NCBI GenBank assembly: GCA_017453325.1 | Contig: JAFTKK010000037.1 | Span: 1-39,614, forward strand | Source of the DNA: Clostridia bacterium | GTDB lineage: Bacteria; Bacillota; Clostridia; Oscillospirales; CAG-272 | Direction of reading: 5' to 3' | Length of the DNA: 39,614 bases | Shown here: positions 1 to 6,339 of the stretch, one piece after another | How the letters are laid out: every line of letters starts with the position of its first letter | Numbering within the stretch: position 1 is the stretch's first letter | Made by a program: the position numbers and the translations under genes | The notes under the pieces: model-generated | Database searches by the model: none | Told to the model about the DNA's origin: nothing | Seen by the model: the letters and a program-made list of their open reading frames with translations, nothing else

Positions 1-449
1 GCCGTGGCGCCGACAGCGGGTGCGGCAGCAACGGCAGCGGCGACGGCGGGGGCGGCGACGCCGGGGTGAGGTGCTGCTGACGGCAAGCGTGTGCCGTGCG
101 GCAGGAGCCCGAGGCTGACGGCGATGGCGTTGTCGATCTCGGCCATGATCTGCTCATCAAGGTGCCCCATTTTTTCCTTTAATCTGCGCTTATCCAGCGT
201 ACGTACCTGCTCGAGCAACACCACCGAGTCACGTGCGAGCCCTGCGCGCTCGGCATACACGTCAATATGTGTGGGCAGCTTGGTTTTGCCCATGCGGGAC
301 GTGATAGCTGCGGCGATCACGGTGGGGCTGTATTTATTGCCAACGTCGTTTTGAATGATCAGCACGGGGCGCACGCCCCCCTGCTCCGAGCCCACCACGG
401 GGCTGAGATCCGCATAATATATATCTCCGCGTTTGACACTGATAATCAT
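1..449 (-). CDS. mazF: MazF/EndoA-family mRNA interferase toxin, partial (runs off left edge)
   Basis: Ribosome-independent endoribonuclease of the MazF/PemK family, which cleaves mRNA at short sequence motifs. Reading from ATG at 449 there are 149 codons without a stop. Residues 1-116 match the whole of Bacillus EndoA: start [20 protein letters not shown], then [31 protein letters not shown] and a helix ending AVSLGLL. The catalytic pair expected from EndoA, Arg27 (in GGVR) and Thr50 (in AAIT), is present. The ribosome site GGAGGAAGGT lies just before the ATG. After about residue 120 the protein does not stop, as EndoA does, but continues into an Ala/Pro/Val-rich low-complexity tail still open at base 1. 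No antitoxin gene lies on the upstream side, which is a divergent intergenic region; in Bacillus the antitoxin gene precedes endoA. Family identity is sure; the tail is unusual. Confidence 0.93.
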   Translation of the reverse strand, partial: MIISVKRGDIYYADLSPVVGSEQGGVRPVLIIQNDVGNKYSPTVIAAAITSRMGKTKLPTHIDVYAERAGLARDSVVLLEQVRTLDKRRLKEKMGHLDEQIMAEIDNAIAVSLGLLPHGTRLPSAAPHPGVAAPAVAAAVAAAPAVGAT

Positions 450-485
450 ACCTTCCTCCAAATTTAAGATGTGTTGCTATTATGT

Positions 486-531
486 TGCCCCAAAGTGCGG
501 CTTTAATCACGAAACGGCACTTTTTGGGCGC
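486..531. repeat. Imperfect inverted repeat between mazF and the exonuclease gene
   Basis: Arms GCCCCAAAGTGC and GCACTTTTTGGGC flank a loop of about 20 nt. It lies in the divergent intergenic region between mazF (-) and the exonuclease gene (+). It has no clear U-tract, so it may be a structured mazF leader or an operator. I cannot assign it. Confidence 0.35.
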
Positions 532-607
532 CGCCTTGCTAACAGATTATGCCACATTTGTCGAAAAAGAGAGGGAATGTAAAGAATATTGTTTTTTACT
601 GCACTTC

Positions 608-636
608 TTGTATTTTTATTTTAACTATGATATAAT
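608..636 (+). promoter_or_regulatory. Sigma-A type promoter of the exonuclease-DUF2007-thiI-cobW run
   Basis: TTGTAT at 608-613 and a perfect TATAAT at 631-636 are 17 bp apart, in an AT-rich stretch. The first ATG at 674 follows a GGAGG at 666-670. The genes downstream to 5452 are tightly spaced, so this may drive the whole run. Confidence 0.6.
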
Positions 637-673
637 AACAAAGATAATGATAAGTGTTTGACACGGAGGATAG

Positions 674-1762
674 ATGGAAACCATTTCCAAAGAGAAGAAG
701 GCCGCCGACCTGCCCCTCGTGACCGAGGCTGAGGCGGGACGCCGCCACCTGCTTGACGAGCAGACCATGATGCGCATGGGGCTGATGCCCTGCAAGCCAC
801 CCGTGGCACGCGCGCTTGTCAAGGAGGGCGAAGAGATCTTATATTTCGACCCCGATAAGGTGAGGGAAGCACCGCAGGGCTACCGCTACCCAAGGCAAAA
901 GCCACAGCCCCCGAAAAGAGAGGCGCCGACCGAGCCCTACCGCCTCAGCCCCCGCCGCGCGGCGACCCTCGGCTATTTCCCCCGAGACGTGCTGCTGCAC
1001 ATGTACTACGAGCCGACCGAGGGGCCTGTTGCCTTTTACATCAAAAAAAGCGGAGAGCGTGTAGAGCTTTTTGACCGTGCGACCTGCCGCCGTTTACCTC
1101 TCCCCTGCACCCGATGCGGCGAGAATACCCGCTACCGCGCCAAGCTCTGCCACGCGTGCTACACCAAGGAGCTGGCGGCACGGCGTGCCGCAGGCGACAG
1201 ACGGCGTGCTGCAGCAAGGGGTATGGCGCGCGAGCGCGTGCTCTTTTTCGACCTTGAAATGACGGGCGTTTACGACCATGACGAGGTGCTTTCGGTCACG
1301 GTGGTCAACGGGCACGGTGAGACCTTACTTGACACCCTTACACGCCCGCAGCGCAAAAAGCGCTGGCGCGCCACCGAAAAAATCCACGGTATCACACCCG
1401 ACATGGTGAAGGACGCACCCACGATGGCCGAGATCGCGCCGCAGCTGACCGCGCTTTTCGGAGAGGCTGACTGCATTGTCTCCTTTGGCTCCTCTACCGA
1501 CTTTTTCCATCTCGCGCGTCTTTACCGCAGCCGTGCCGAGCGCGCAGCGCTCAAAAGCAAGCTGGTGGATTGCGGCACCGAATTTGCACACTACATACAC
1601 GAACATGAAATAGAGCTGCAGCACCTTTCGCTCAGCGATGCCATGGCGCACTTTTCACTGCCGTGGGATGGCACCGCGCACACCTCGGCGGCCGATACCA
1701 ACGCCTGCCGCCTGGTTTTTGAAGCTCTGTTCCCACACTACTACGAAGGAGAACCGTTGTAA
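674..1762 (+). CDS. DEDDh 3'-5' exonuclease (DnaQ/RNase T superfamily) with N-terminal zinc-ribbon
   Basis: Two-metal-ion exonuclease. The C-terminal half (about 187-352) carries the DEDDh signature: Exo I FFDLEMTG (Asp193, Glu195), the later aspartate in SSTDFFHL (Asp276), and Exo III HTSAADTNACR (His336, Asp341). The N-terminal 180 residues are not part of the nuclease fold. They contain a probable zinc knuckle, CTRC...CHAC (Cys145, 148, 159, 162), followed by a basic helix rich in Arg, which could hold nucleic acid. The start is fixed by GGAGGATAG just upstream. The stop overlaps the next start as TAATG, so the genes are translationally coupled. The substrate (RNA or DNA) cannot be told from sequence; the family includes the proofreading epsilon subunit and RNase T. 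The N-terminal architecture is one I do not recognise as a named family. Confidence 0.85.
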   Translation: METISKEKKAADLPLVTEAEAGRRHLLDEQTMMRMGLMPCKPPVARALVKEGEEILYFDPDKVREAPQGYRYPRQKPQPPKREAPTEPYRLSPRRAATLGYFPRDVLLHMYYEPTEGPVAFYIKKSGERVELFDRATCRRLPLPCTRCGENTRYRAKLCHACYTKELAARRAAGDRRRAAARGMARERVLFFDLEMTGVYDHDEVLSVTVVNGHGETLLDTLTRPQRKKRWRATEKIHGITPDMVKDAPTMAEIAPQLTALFGEADCIVSFGSSTDFFHLARLYRSRAERAALKSKLVDCGTEFAHYIHEHEIELQHLSLSDAMAHFSLPWDGTAHTSAADTNACRLVFEALFPHYYEGEPL

Positions 1763-2070
1763 TGGACCGTTTTTTTGGACTTGATTATCCTGCACTCAAG
1801 GAAGAGGGACTCTCCCTGCTTGCCACGCTTTACGATGACCTTTTGGTGCAGATGTACGAGGCACTGCTGAAGGAAGAGCAGATCCCCTACCTCAAAAAGG
1901 ATCGCAGCGGCGGCAGCGCCATTCGCATCCTCATGGGTAACAACCCGCACGGCACCGATATTTACGTGCCCGAGAGCTTCCTTGACCGCGCAAGAGATCT
2001 GCTTGCCGTGGACGAGAATGCCGTGGATGACGACGACACGGACGCCACCACCGACGAAAACACCGACTAA
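1762..2070 (+). CDS. DUF2007-like small protein with acidic tail
   Basis: A 102-residue protein whose residues about 28-82 resemble DUF2007, a small PII-like fold annotated as putative signal transducer: a helix (QMYEALLKEEQIPYL), a short basic turn, then GTDIYVPESFLDRARDLL. Residues 83-102 are almost wholly Asp/Glu/Thr, an acidic disordered tail. The ATG overlaps the stop of the exonuclease gene by one base and the stop is 11 bases before thiI, so it is the middle gene of an operon. No catalytic residue is evident. Function is unknown; membership in DUF2007 is a judgement by pattern only. Confidence 0.7.
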   Translation: MDRFFGLDYPALKEEGLSLLATLYDDLLVQMYEALLKEEQIPYLKKDRSGGSAIRILMGNNPHGTDIYVPESFLDRARDLLAVDENAVDDDDTDATTDENTD

Positions 2071-2081
2071 CGGAGTGAGAT

Positions 2082-3260
2082 ATGAAGGAAATTTTACTTT
2101 GCAAATACGGCGAGATCGTACTCAAGGGTGCCAACCGCCGCTATTTTGAGGACACGCTGGCCAAGGAGCTGCGCCACCGCGCGGCATCCTTCGGCAGCTT
2201 TACGGTGCGCTATGCACAAAGCACGGTCTATATTGAGCCGCAGGACGAATACGCCGATCTTGACGGTATGTTTGAGGCTGCACGCCGCCTGTTTGGCGTG
2301 GCGGGCGTGGTACGCGCCGCCGTGGCCGAAAAAAACATGGAGAGCATCCTTGACACCGCGCGGAGCTATTTGCCGCAGTTTTTGGCGGACAAAAAGACCT
2401 TCAAGGTAGAGGCGAAGCGCTCGGACAAGGCCTTTCCTCTCGCCTCCCCCGAGATCTCGCGCGAAACGGGCGGCGTTATCCTCTCTGCTCTGCCCCATTT
2501 GCGCGTTGACGTGCACAACCCCGACGTCACCGTGCGCGTAGAGGTGCGCGAGACGGCGGCCTACGTGCACGCCGGGCAGTTTAAGGGCGCGGGCGGTCTG
2601 CCCGTGGGCGCCAGCGGCAAGGGGCTGCTGCTCCTGTCGGGCGGCATTGATTCGCCCGTGGCGGGCTGGATGATGGCCAAGCGCGGCGTGAAGCTTGAAG
2701 CGCTTTATTTCGAATCCATCCCCTACACCAGCGAGCAGGCACGCCAAAAGGTGCTTGATCTTGCCGCCCTGGTGGCGCGCTGGTCGGGCAGCATGCAGGT
2801 AAACGTCATATCCCTCACGCACCTCCAAGAGGAGCTTGTGAAGCATTGTGACGAGGAATACTTCACCCTGCTTTTGCGCCGCTGCATGATGCGTCTGGCG
2901 AGCCGTGTGGCAGCTATGCGCGGCTGCGAATCCCTCATTACGGGTGAAAGCCTCGGCCAAGTGGCCTCGCAGACCATGCAGGCGCTGAACGTGACCGACG
3001 CGGCGGCAGATTACGTGGTATTCCGCCCCTGCATCGGCATGGACAAGGAGGAGATCGTGCAGATCGCACGCATGATCGACACCTTTGAAACCTCGATTTT
3101 GCCTTATGAGGATTGCTGCACCGTATTTACCCCCAAGCACCCCAAAACGCGTCCCGTGCTTGAAAAGGTGATGGAGCAGGAGCAAAAGCTGCCCGTTGAC
3201 GCGCTGCTTGACGAGGCCTTTGCCACCCTTGAAACCTTTTACATTCGCGCAAAATTTTAA
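2082..3260 (+). CDS. thiI: tRNA 4-thiouridine synthase ThiI
   Basis: ATP-dependent tRNA sulfurtransferase that makes 4-thiouridine at position 8 of tRNA (in some bacteria it also feeds sulfur to thiamine synthesis). The N-terminus MKEILLCKYGEIVLKGANRR is typical of ThiI and is followed by a THUMP domain (about 60-165). The adenylating PP-loop SGGIDSPVAGW is at about 186-196. The conserved EDCCTVFTPKHPKT lies near the end. At 392 residues it lacks the C-terminal rhodanese domain of the enterobacterial enzyme, as is normal in Firmicutes, where a dedicated NifS-like desulfurase donates sulfur. No such desulfurase gene is adjacent here. Ribosome site GGAGTGAG precedes the ATG. Confidence 0.95.
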   Translation: MKEILLCKYGEIVLKGANRRYFEDTLAKELRHRAASFGSFTVRYAQSTVYIEPQDEYADLDGMFEAARRLFGVAGVVRAAVAEKNMESILDTARSYLPQFLADKKTFKVEAKRSDKAFPLASPEISRETGGVILSALPHLRVDVHNPDVTVRVEVRETAAYVHAGQFKGAGGLPVGASGKGLLLLSGGIDSPVAGWMMAKRGVKLEALYFESIPYTSEQARQKVLDLAALVARWSGSMQVNVISLTHLQEELVKHCDEEYFTLLLRRCMMRLASRVAAMRGCESLITGESLGQVASQTMQALNVTDAAADYVVFRPCIGMDKEEIVQIARMIDTFETSILPYEDCCTVFTPKHPKTRPVLEKVMEQEQKLPVDALLDEAFATLETFYIRAKF

Positions 3261-3277
3261 AAAAAGGAAGATATACC

Positions 3278-4498
3278 ATGACGAAAATTGATATTTTTTC
3301 GGGCTTTCTCGGCGCGGGAAAAACCACGCTGATCAAAAAGCTCATCAAAGAGGCCTATGTGGGCGAAAAGCTGGTGCTGATTGAAAACGAATTCGGCGAG
3401 ATCGGCATTGACGGCGGCTTTCTCGCCGACGCCGGCATTAATGTGACCGAAATGAACTCGGGCTGCATTTGCTGCAGCCTGGTGGGTGACTTCGGCGAGG
3501 CGCTGAAAAAGGTGCTGGCAGAATATGCACCCGACCGCATCCTCATCGAGCCCTCCGGCGTCGGCAAGCTTTCCGACGTAGTACGCGCCGTGCAAAACGT
3601 CGGCTCCGACGAGCTTGAGCTCTCGGGACTTGTCACGGTGGCCGATGCCAAAAAATGCCGCATGCATATGCGCAATTTCGGCGAATTCTTCAACGACCAG
3701 ATCGAGCACGCGGGCACTATCGTGCTCAGCCACACCAAGGGGCTTGCCGAGGACAAGCTCCACGCGGCCGTAGAGGCGTTGCGCGAGCACAACGAGGAGG
3801 CCGTGATCGTAACCACAGACTGGGACGACCTGACGGGCGCGCAGCTGCTGGCCGCCATTGCACGCACCGACACGCTGGCTGCCGACCTTGCACAGCTGAC
3901 GGCTGAGGAAGCCTGCCCCGTTTGCGGACACCATCACCATCATCACGATCACGATGATGAGGAGGGCGATTGCCACGAGCACCACCATCATCACGACGAA
4001 GAATGCGACTGCCACGAGCACCATCACGAGCACGAGCACCACCATCACCATGACGAGGAGTGCGATTGCCACGAGCATCATCACGAACATGAGCACCACC
4101 ATCACCATGGTGAGGAGTGCGATTGCCACGAGCATCATCACGAGCATGAGCATCACCATCACCATGACGGCGAATGCTGCTGCCACGACCACGACCATCA
4201 CCATCACCACGCCGACGAGGTATTCATCAGCTGCGGTGCCGAAACGGCCAAGCGCTTCTCCCGTGAGGAACTGCAAAAGGCACTTGAGGCGCTCGTCGAT
4301 GCGCACAAATACGGCACGGTGCTGCGTGCCAAGGGCATTGTGGCAGGCGAGGGAGCACATTGGCTCCACTTTGACTACGTGCCCGGCGAGCCCGACGTGC
4401 GCGAGGGTGGCGCTGCCATCATCGGGCGTCTTTGCGTGATCGGCGCGGGCCTTGACCTGCACGCACTTTCCGACCTGTTTGGCGTTACGCTGAAATAA
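3278..4498 (+). CDS. G3E/CobW-family metallochaperone GTPase with repeated His/Cys-rich metal-binding insert
   Basis: COG0523-type P-loop GTPase, a family that delivers metals such as zinc to client proteins. Walker A GFLGAGKTT is at residues 9-17, and the metal-binding CxCC motif (SGCICCSL: Cys63, Cys65, Cys66) is intact. Walker-B-like LIEPSG follows. The usual NKxD guanine motif is replaced by LSHTKG. Residues about 213-312 begin with CPVCG and form a His/Cys/Asp/Glu tract of roughly 100 residues with three 19-residue repeats. The CobW C-terminal domain follows (313-406, ending GLDLHALSDLFGV). Such His-rich stretches between the two domains are known in zinc-related members and are thought to store or capture metal. 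It lies 9 bases before a second G3E gene. Metal identity is not shown by the sequence. Confidence 0.93.
   Translation: MTKIDIFSGFLGAGKTTLIKKLIKEAYVGEKLVLIENEFGEIGIDGGFLADAGINVTEMNSGCICCSLVGDFGEALKKVLAEYAPDRILIEPSGVGKLSDVVRAVQNVGSDELELSGLVTVADAKKCRMHMRNFGEFFNDQIEHAGTIVLSHTKGLAEDKLHAAVEALREHNEEAVIVTTDWDDLTGAQLLAAIARTDTLAADLAQLTAEEACPVCGHHHHHHDHDDEEGDCHEHHHHHDEECDCHEHHHEHEHHHHHDEECDCHEHHHEHEHHHHHGEECDCHEHHHEHEHHHHHDGECCCHDHDHHHHHADEVFISCGAETAKRFSREELQKALEALVDAHKYGTVLRAKGIVAGEGAHWLHFDYVPGEPDVREGGAAIIGRLCVIGAGLDLHALSDLFGVTLK
3995..4165 (+). repeat. Three 57-bp in-frame tandem repeats (19 residues each)
   Basis: Units at 3995-4051, 4052-4108 and 4109-4165 differ mainly at third codon positions. 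Each encodes a unit of the form D/G-EE-CDCHEHHHEHEHHHHH, with two Cys and about ten His. Partial units flank both sides. The repeat is a whole number of codons, so copy-number change would lengthen or shorten the metal-binding region without a frameshift. Confidence 0.95.
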
Positions 4499-4507
4499 GG
4501 AGAAGCT

Positions 4508-5452
4508 ATGGCAAATAACATTCCCGTATATTTGTTTACCGGCTTTCTTGAGGCGGGCAAGACCAAGATGATACAAGAAACGCTGGAGGATGAAAACTTC
4601 AACGACGGCTGCAAGATCCTGCTGCTCGTTTGCGAGGAGGGCATAGAGGAATATGACCCCTCCCGCTTCTGGGGACAGAACGTGCGTCAGGTCGTGGTGG
4701 AGAAGGAAAGCGACCTCACACCCGCCTTCCTTGACAAGCTCACAAAGGAGCACAAGATCGACCGCGTCATGATCGAATACAACGGCATGTGGCAGCTTGA
4801 CACGCTTTACGAAAGCCTGCCCCGCAGCTGGTATATTTTTCAGCAGCTGCTGTTTGCCGATGCCACCACCGCGCTTTCCTATAACGCCAATATGCGCTCG
4901 CTGATGGTGGACAAGCTGCAAAACGCAGAGCTGGTGATCTTTAACCGCGCCGATGGTGCAGACCGCATGGAGCTGCACCGTCTGGTACGCGGCATCAGCC
5001 GCCGCACGCGCATTGCGTTCGAAACCGCCGCAGAGGAGCTGGAATACGACGATATTGAGGATCCGCTGCCCTTTGATCTCGATGCCCCCGTGGTGACAAT
5101 TGCGGACGAGGACTATGCCATTTTCTACCGCGATCTGGCAGAGGAAATGCAAAACTATGACGGCAAGACCGTGAAATTCAAGGGACTTGTCGCGCGCGAC
5201 CGCGCGCTTGGCAAGCGCGCCATCGTCATCGGACGCCACGTCATGACCTGCTGCGAGGATGATATCGCCTATCAGGGCGTGGTCTGCAACTTTGACCGCG
5301 AGGTCAGCCTGAAAACAGGCGAGTGGGCCATCGTGACCGCCAAAATTAAAATCGAGGCGCACAAGCTTTACGGCGGTAAAGGCCCCGTGCTGTATGCCAC
5401 CGACCTTGCACTCACCTCCGAGCCCAAGCAACCCGTCGCCACGTTTTATTAA
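4508..5452 (+). CDS. Second G3E-type GTPase fused to a C-terminal TIGR03943/DUF1980-like domain
   Basis: A P-loop GTPase related to CobW, with Walker A TGFLEAGKTK at residues 11-20. The G3E CxCC metal motif is absent: the equivalent stretch reads LLLVCEEGIEEYD with a single Cys. A VMIEYNG segment stands where the IEPSG motif normally is. The C-terminal third (about 210-305) does not look like CobW_C. It resembles the beta-rich end of TIGR03943/DUF1980 proteins: KTVKFKG, then GRHVMTCCEDD and YQGVVC. In related clostridia such genes sit beside a UPF0718 permease, which is missing here. Co-transcribed with the His-rich GTPase (AAGGAG ribosome site in the 9-base gap), so a shared metal-handling role is inferred. 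Confidence 0.75.
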   Translation: MANNIPVYLFTGFLEAGKTKMIQETLEDENFNDGCKILLLVCEEGIEEYDPSRFWGQNVRQVVVEKESDLTPAFLDKLTKEHKIDRVMIEYNGMWQLDTLYESLPRSWYIFQQLLFADATTALSYNANMRSLMVDKLQNAELVIFNRADGADRMELHRLVRGISRRTRIAFETAAEELEYDDIEDPLPFDLDAPVVTIADEDYAIFYRDLAEEMQNYDGKTVKFKGLVARDRALGKRAIVIGRHVMTCCEDDIAYQGVVCNFDREVSLKTGEWAIVTAKIKIEAHKLYGGKGPVLYATDLALTSEPKQPVATFY

Positions 5453-5474
5453 GTATTGAGCGCAGAAAAGACAA

Positions 5475-5516
5475 AAAGAGGGAGAGGGACTTTTTCAAAA
5501 GTCCCTCTCCCTCTTT
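5475..5516 (+). terminator. Very long perfect hairpin after the cobW pair
   Basis: A perfect 20-bp stem (5475-5494 with 5497-5516) with a 2-base loop; the arms are purine- and pyrimidine-pure for most of their length. It ends both the plus-strand operon and, from the other side, the abrB gene. The tract after it has only TTT, so it may be a repeat element acting as terminator. Confidence 0.7.
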
Positions 5517-5569
5517 GCTTGCCTGCGGCAAGCATTCACTCCCTCTCCCCAAAACTTTTGGGAAGAGGG
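5517..5569. repeat. Two further hairpins forming a three-hairpin cluster
   Basis: Directly after the long stem come GCTTGCC-tgc-GGCAAGC (5517-5533, perfect) and CCCTCTCCCCAAAA-c-TTTTGGGAAGAGGG (5541-5569, one mismatch). The third reuses the CCCTCTCC theme of the first. The close packing suggests a repeat unit rather than chance. Confidence 0.6.
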
Positions 5570-5615
5570 GTATTGATGCGAACAAAGCAATACGGCTCAA
5601 GAGGCCCGCGCACCG

Positions 5616-5756
5616 TCATACACGTTCAATCACGATTTGTGTACCGTTAAAAACAATGCGTACCACATCATTGGCCGAAAGCTGCAGCTTTTGCCTCATA
5701 TCGGCGGGCAAAACAATTCTGCCGAGCAAATCAATTTTTCTTTCCGCAATCAACAT
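5616..5756 (-). CDS. AbrB/SpoVT-type swapped-hairpin regulator, 46 residues
   Basis: A small gene with ATG at 5756 and TGA at 5616-5618. The product starts MLIAERKIDLLGRIVLPADM and ends IVFNGTQIVIERV. This is the AbrB/MazE-like DNA-binding fold: the GRIVLPADMRQKL segment is the family signature. At 46 residues it is the DNA-binding domain alone, with no effector domain. The ribosome site GAGGGGGG precedes the ATG. It lies downstream of the XRE gene on the same strand but has its own -10 and operator-like dyad in the gap, so it can be expressed separately. Targets are unknown. It could be an antitoxin-like protein, but no toxin gene is adjacent. Confidence 0.85.
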   Translation of the reverse strand: MLIAERKIDLLGRIVLPADMRQKLQLSANDVVRIVFNGTQIVIERV

Positions 5757-5772
5757 AGTAACCCCCCTCGCA

Positions 5773-5783
5773 GTTACACTAAC
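5773..5783. promoter_or_regulatory. Operator-like dyad in the abrB-like promoter
   Basis: GTTA-CAC-TAAC, an inverted repeat 13 bases downstream of the -10 box. The same GTTA-N3-TAAC occurs at 6195-6205 at the same distance from the XRE gene -10. It would cover the region around +7 to +17, fitting repression. Confidence 0.6.
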
Positions 5784-5795
5784 TCTTACGCAGTT

Positions 5796-5801
5796 ATTAT
5801 A
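5796..5801 (-). promoter_or_regulatory. -10 box of the abrB-like gene
   Basis: A perfect TATAAT on the minus strand. The sequence 17 bp further (5819-5824, TAATTT) is a poor -35, so the promoter may need an activator or be weak. Confidence 0.5.
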
Positions 5802-5844
5802 CTATGGGAAGCATGTCGAAATTACGCAAATCCTGCGCCATTTT

Positions 5845-6177
5845 TCATTTTTGTTTTGCGGTAGCAATCAAGGTATCCAGCACAGTTAAAATCCGTGCGC
5901 GTTCGGCAGGATCCAACTCCTTTAATTTTTCATTCAACTCACAAGATTGCACCACAAGGCCGCGCGTGACCACATCTCTGAATATATCATCTGCAGAGCA
6001 GTCAAGCAAATTCATGGCATGAACCAAAGCCTCATAATTCAGTTGGTTCACGCCGCGCTCTACGGCAGACAGATAATTGGGCGAAACACCGATCATCTCG
6101 GAAAATCTCTCCTGCGTATATCCCTTCTTCTTTCGTTGCTCCTGCAATCTTTTACCGATTTTCTTTACAACGTCCAT
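5845..6177 (-). CDS. XRE-family helix-turn-helix regulator
   Basis: A 110-residue DNA-binding protein with a lambda-repressor-type HTH at residues about 6-60: IGKRLQEQRKKKGYTQERF, then the recognition helix region SPNYLSAVERG, then LNYEALVHAMNLLD. The remaining 45 residues are helical (ELNEKLKELDPAERARILTVLDTLI) and probably dimerise. There is no effector or peptidase domain. AAAGGAG precedes the ATG at 6177. Its promoter carries the GTTA-N3-TAAC dyad seen again before the abrB-like gene, so autoregulation plus control of that neighbour is the simplest inference. Relatives in Clostridia often control accessory or conjugative-element genes, but no such gene is beside it. Confidence 0.9.
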   Translation of the reverse strand: MDVVKKIGKRLQEQRKKKGYTQERFSEMIGVSPNYLSAVERGVNQLNYEALVHAMNLLDCSADDIFRDVVTRGLVVQSCELNEKLKELDPAERARILTVLDTLIATAKQK

Positions 6178-6194
6178 ATTGTAACTCCTTTAGC

Positions 6195-6205
6195 GTTATT
6201 CTAAC
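6195..6205. promoter_or_regulatory. Operator-like dyad in the XRE gene promoter
   Basis: GTTA-TTC-TAAC, extended by one pair to C...G at 6194 and 6206. It lies 13 bases downstream of the -10 box, the same geometry as the copy at 5773-5783. Confidence 0.6.
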
Positions 6206-6217
6206 GGTGCTACAAAT

Positions 6218-6246
6218 AGTATAGATTGAAAAACGCTTCGTATAAA
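6218..6246 (-). promoter_or_regulatory. Promoter of the XRE regulator gene
   Basis: Minus-strand TATACT (6218-6223) and TTTATA (6241-6246) with 17 bp between. The operator-like dyad lies just downstream. Confidence 0.5.
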
Positions 6247-6248
6247 GA

Positions 6249-6278
6249 ATGCGTAGCAGTTATATAGCTGCTACGCAT
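6249..6278 (-). terminator. Terminator-like hairpin after the GH43 gene
   Basis: ATGCGTAGCAG and CTGCTACGCAT form a perfect 11-bp stem around an 8-base loop. On the minus strand it is followed by TCTTTATA. It separates the GH43 gene from the XRE promoter. Confidence 0.6.
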
Positions 6279-6339
6279 TTAATTTTATATTGAAATTTAT
6301 ATGCATATGCTGTTCGCGCAAAGTTTTGCGCGGATCACC

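Noticed and set aside
3995-4165. Possible CRISPR-like direct repeats
   Set aside because: The repeats are contiguous without spacers, in frame, and code for a His/Cys metal-binding region.
3257-5431. 724-codon open frame on the minus strand opposite the two CobW genes
   Set aside because: It is a shadow produced by GC-rich codon bias. The plus strand has two complete GTPases with ribosome sites; the antisense product is low-complexity Val/Met where the His repeats lie.
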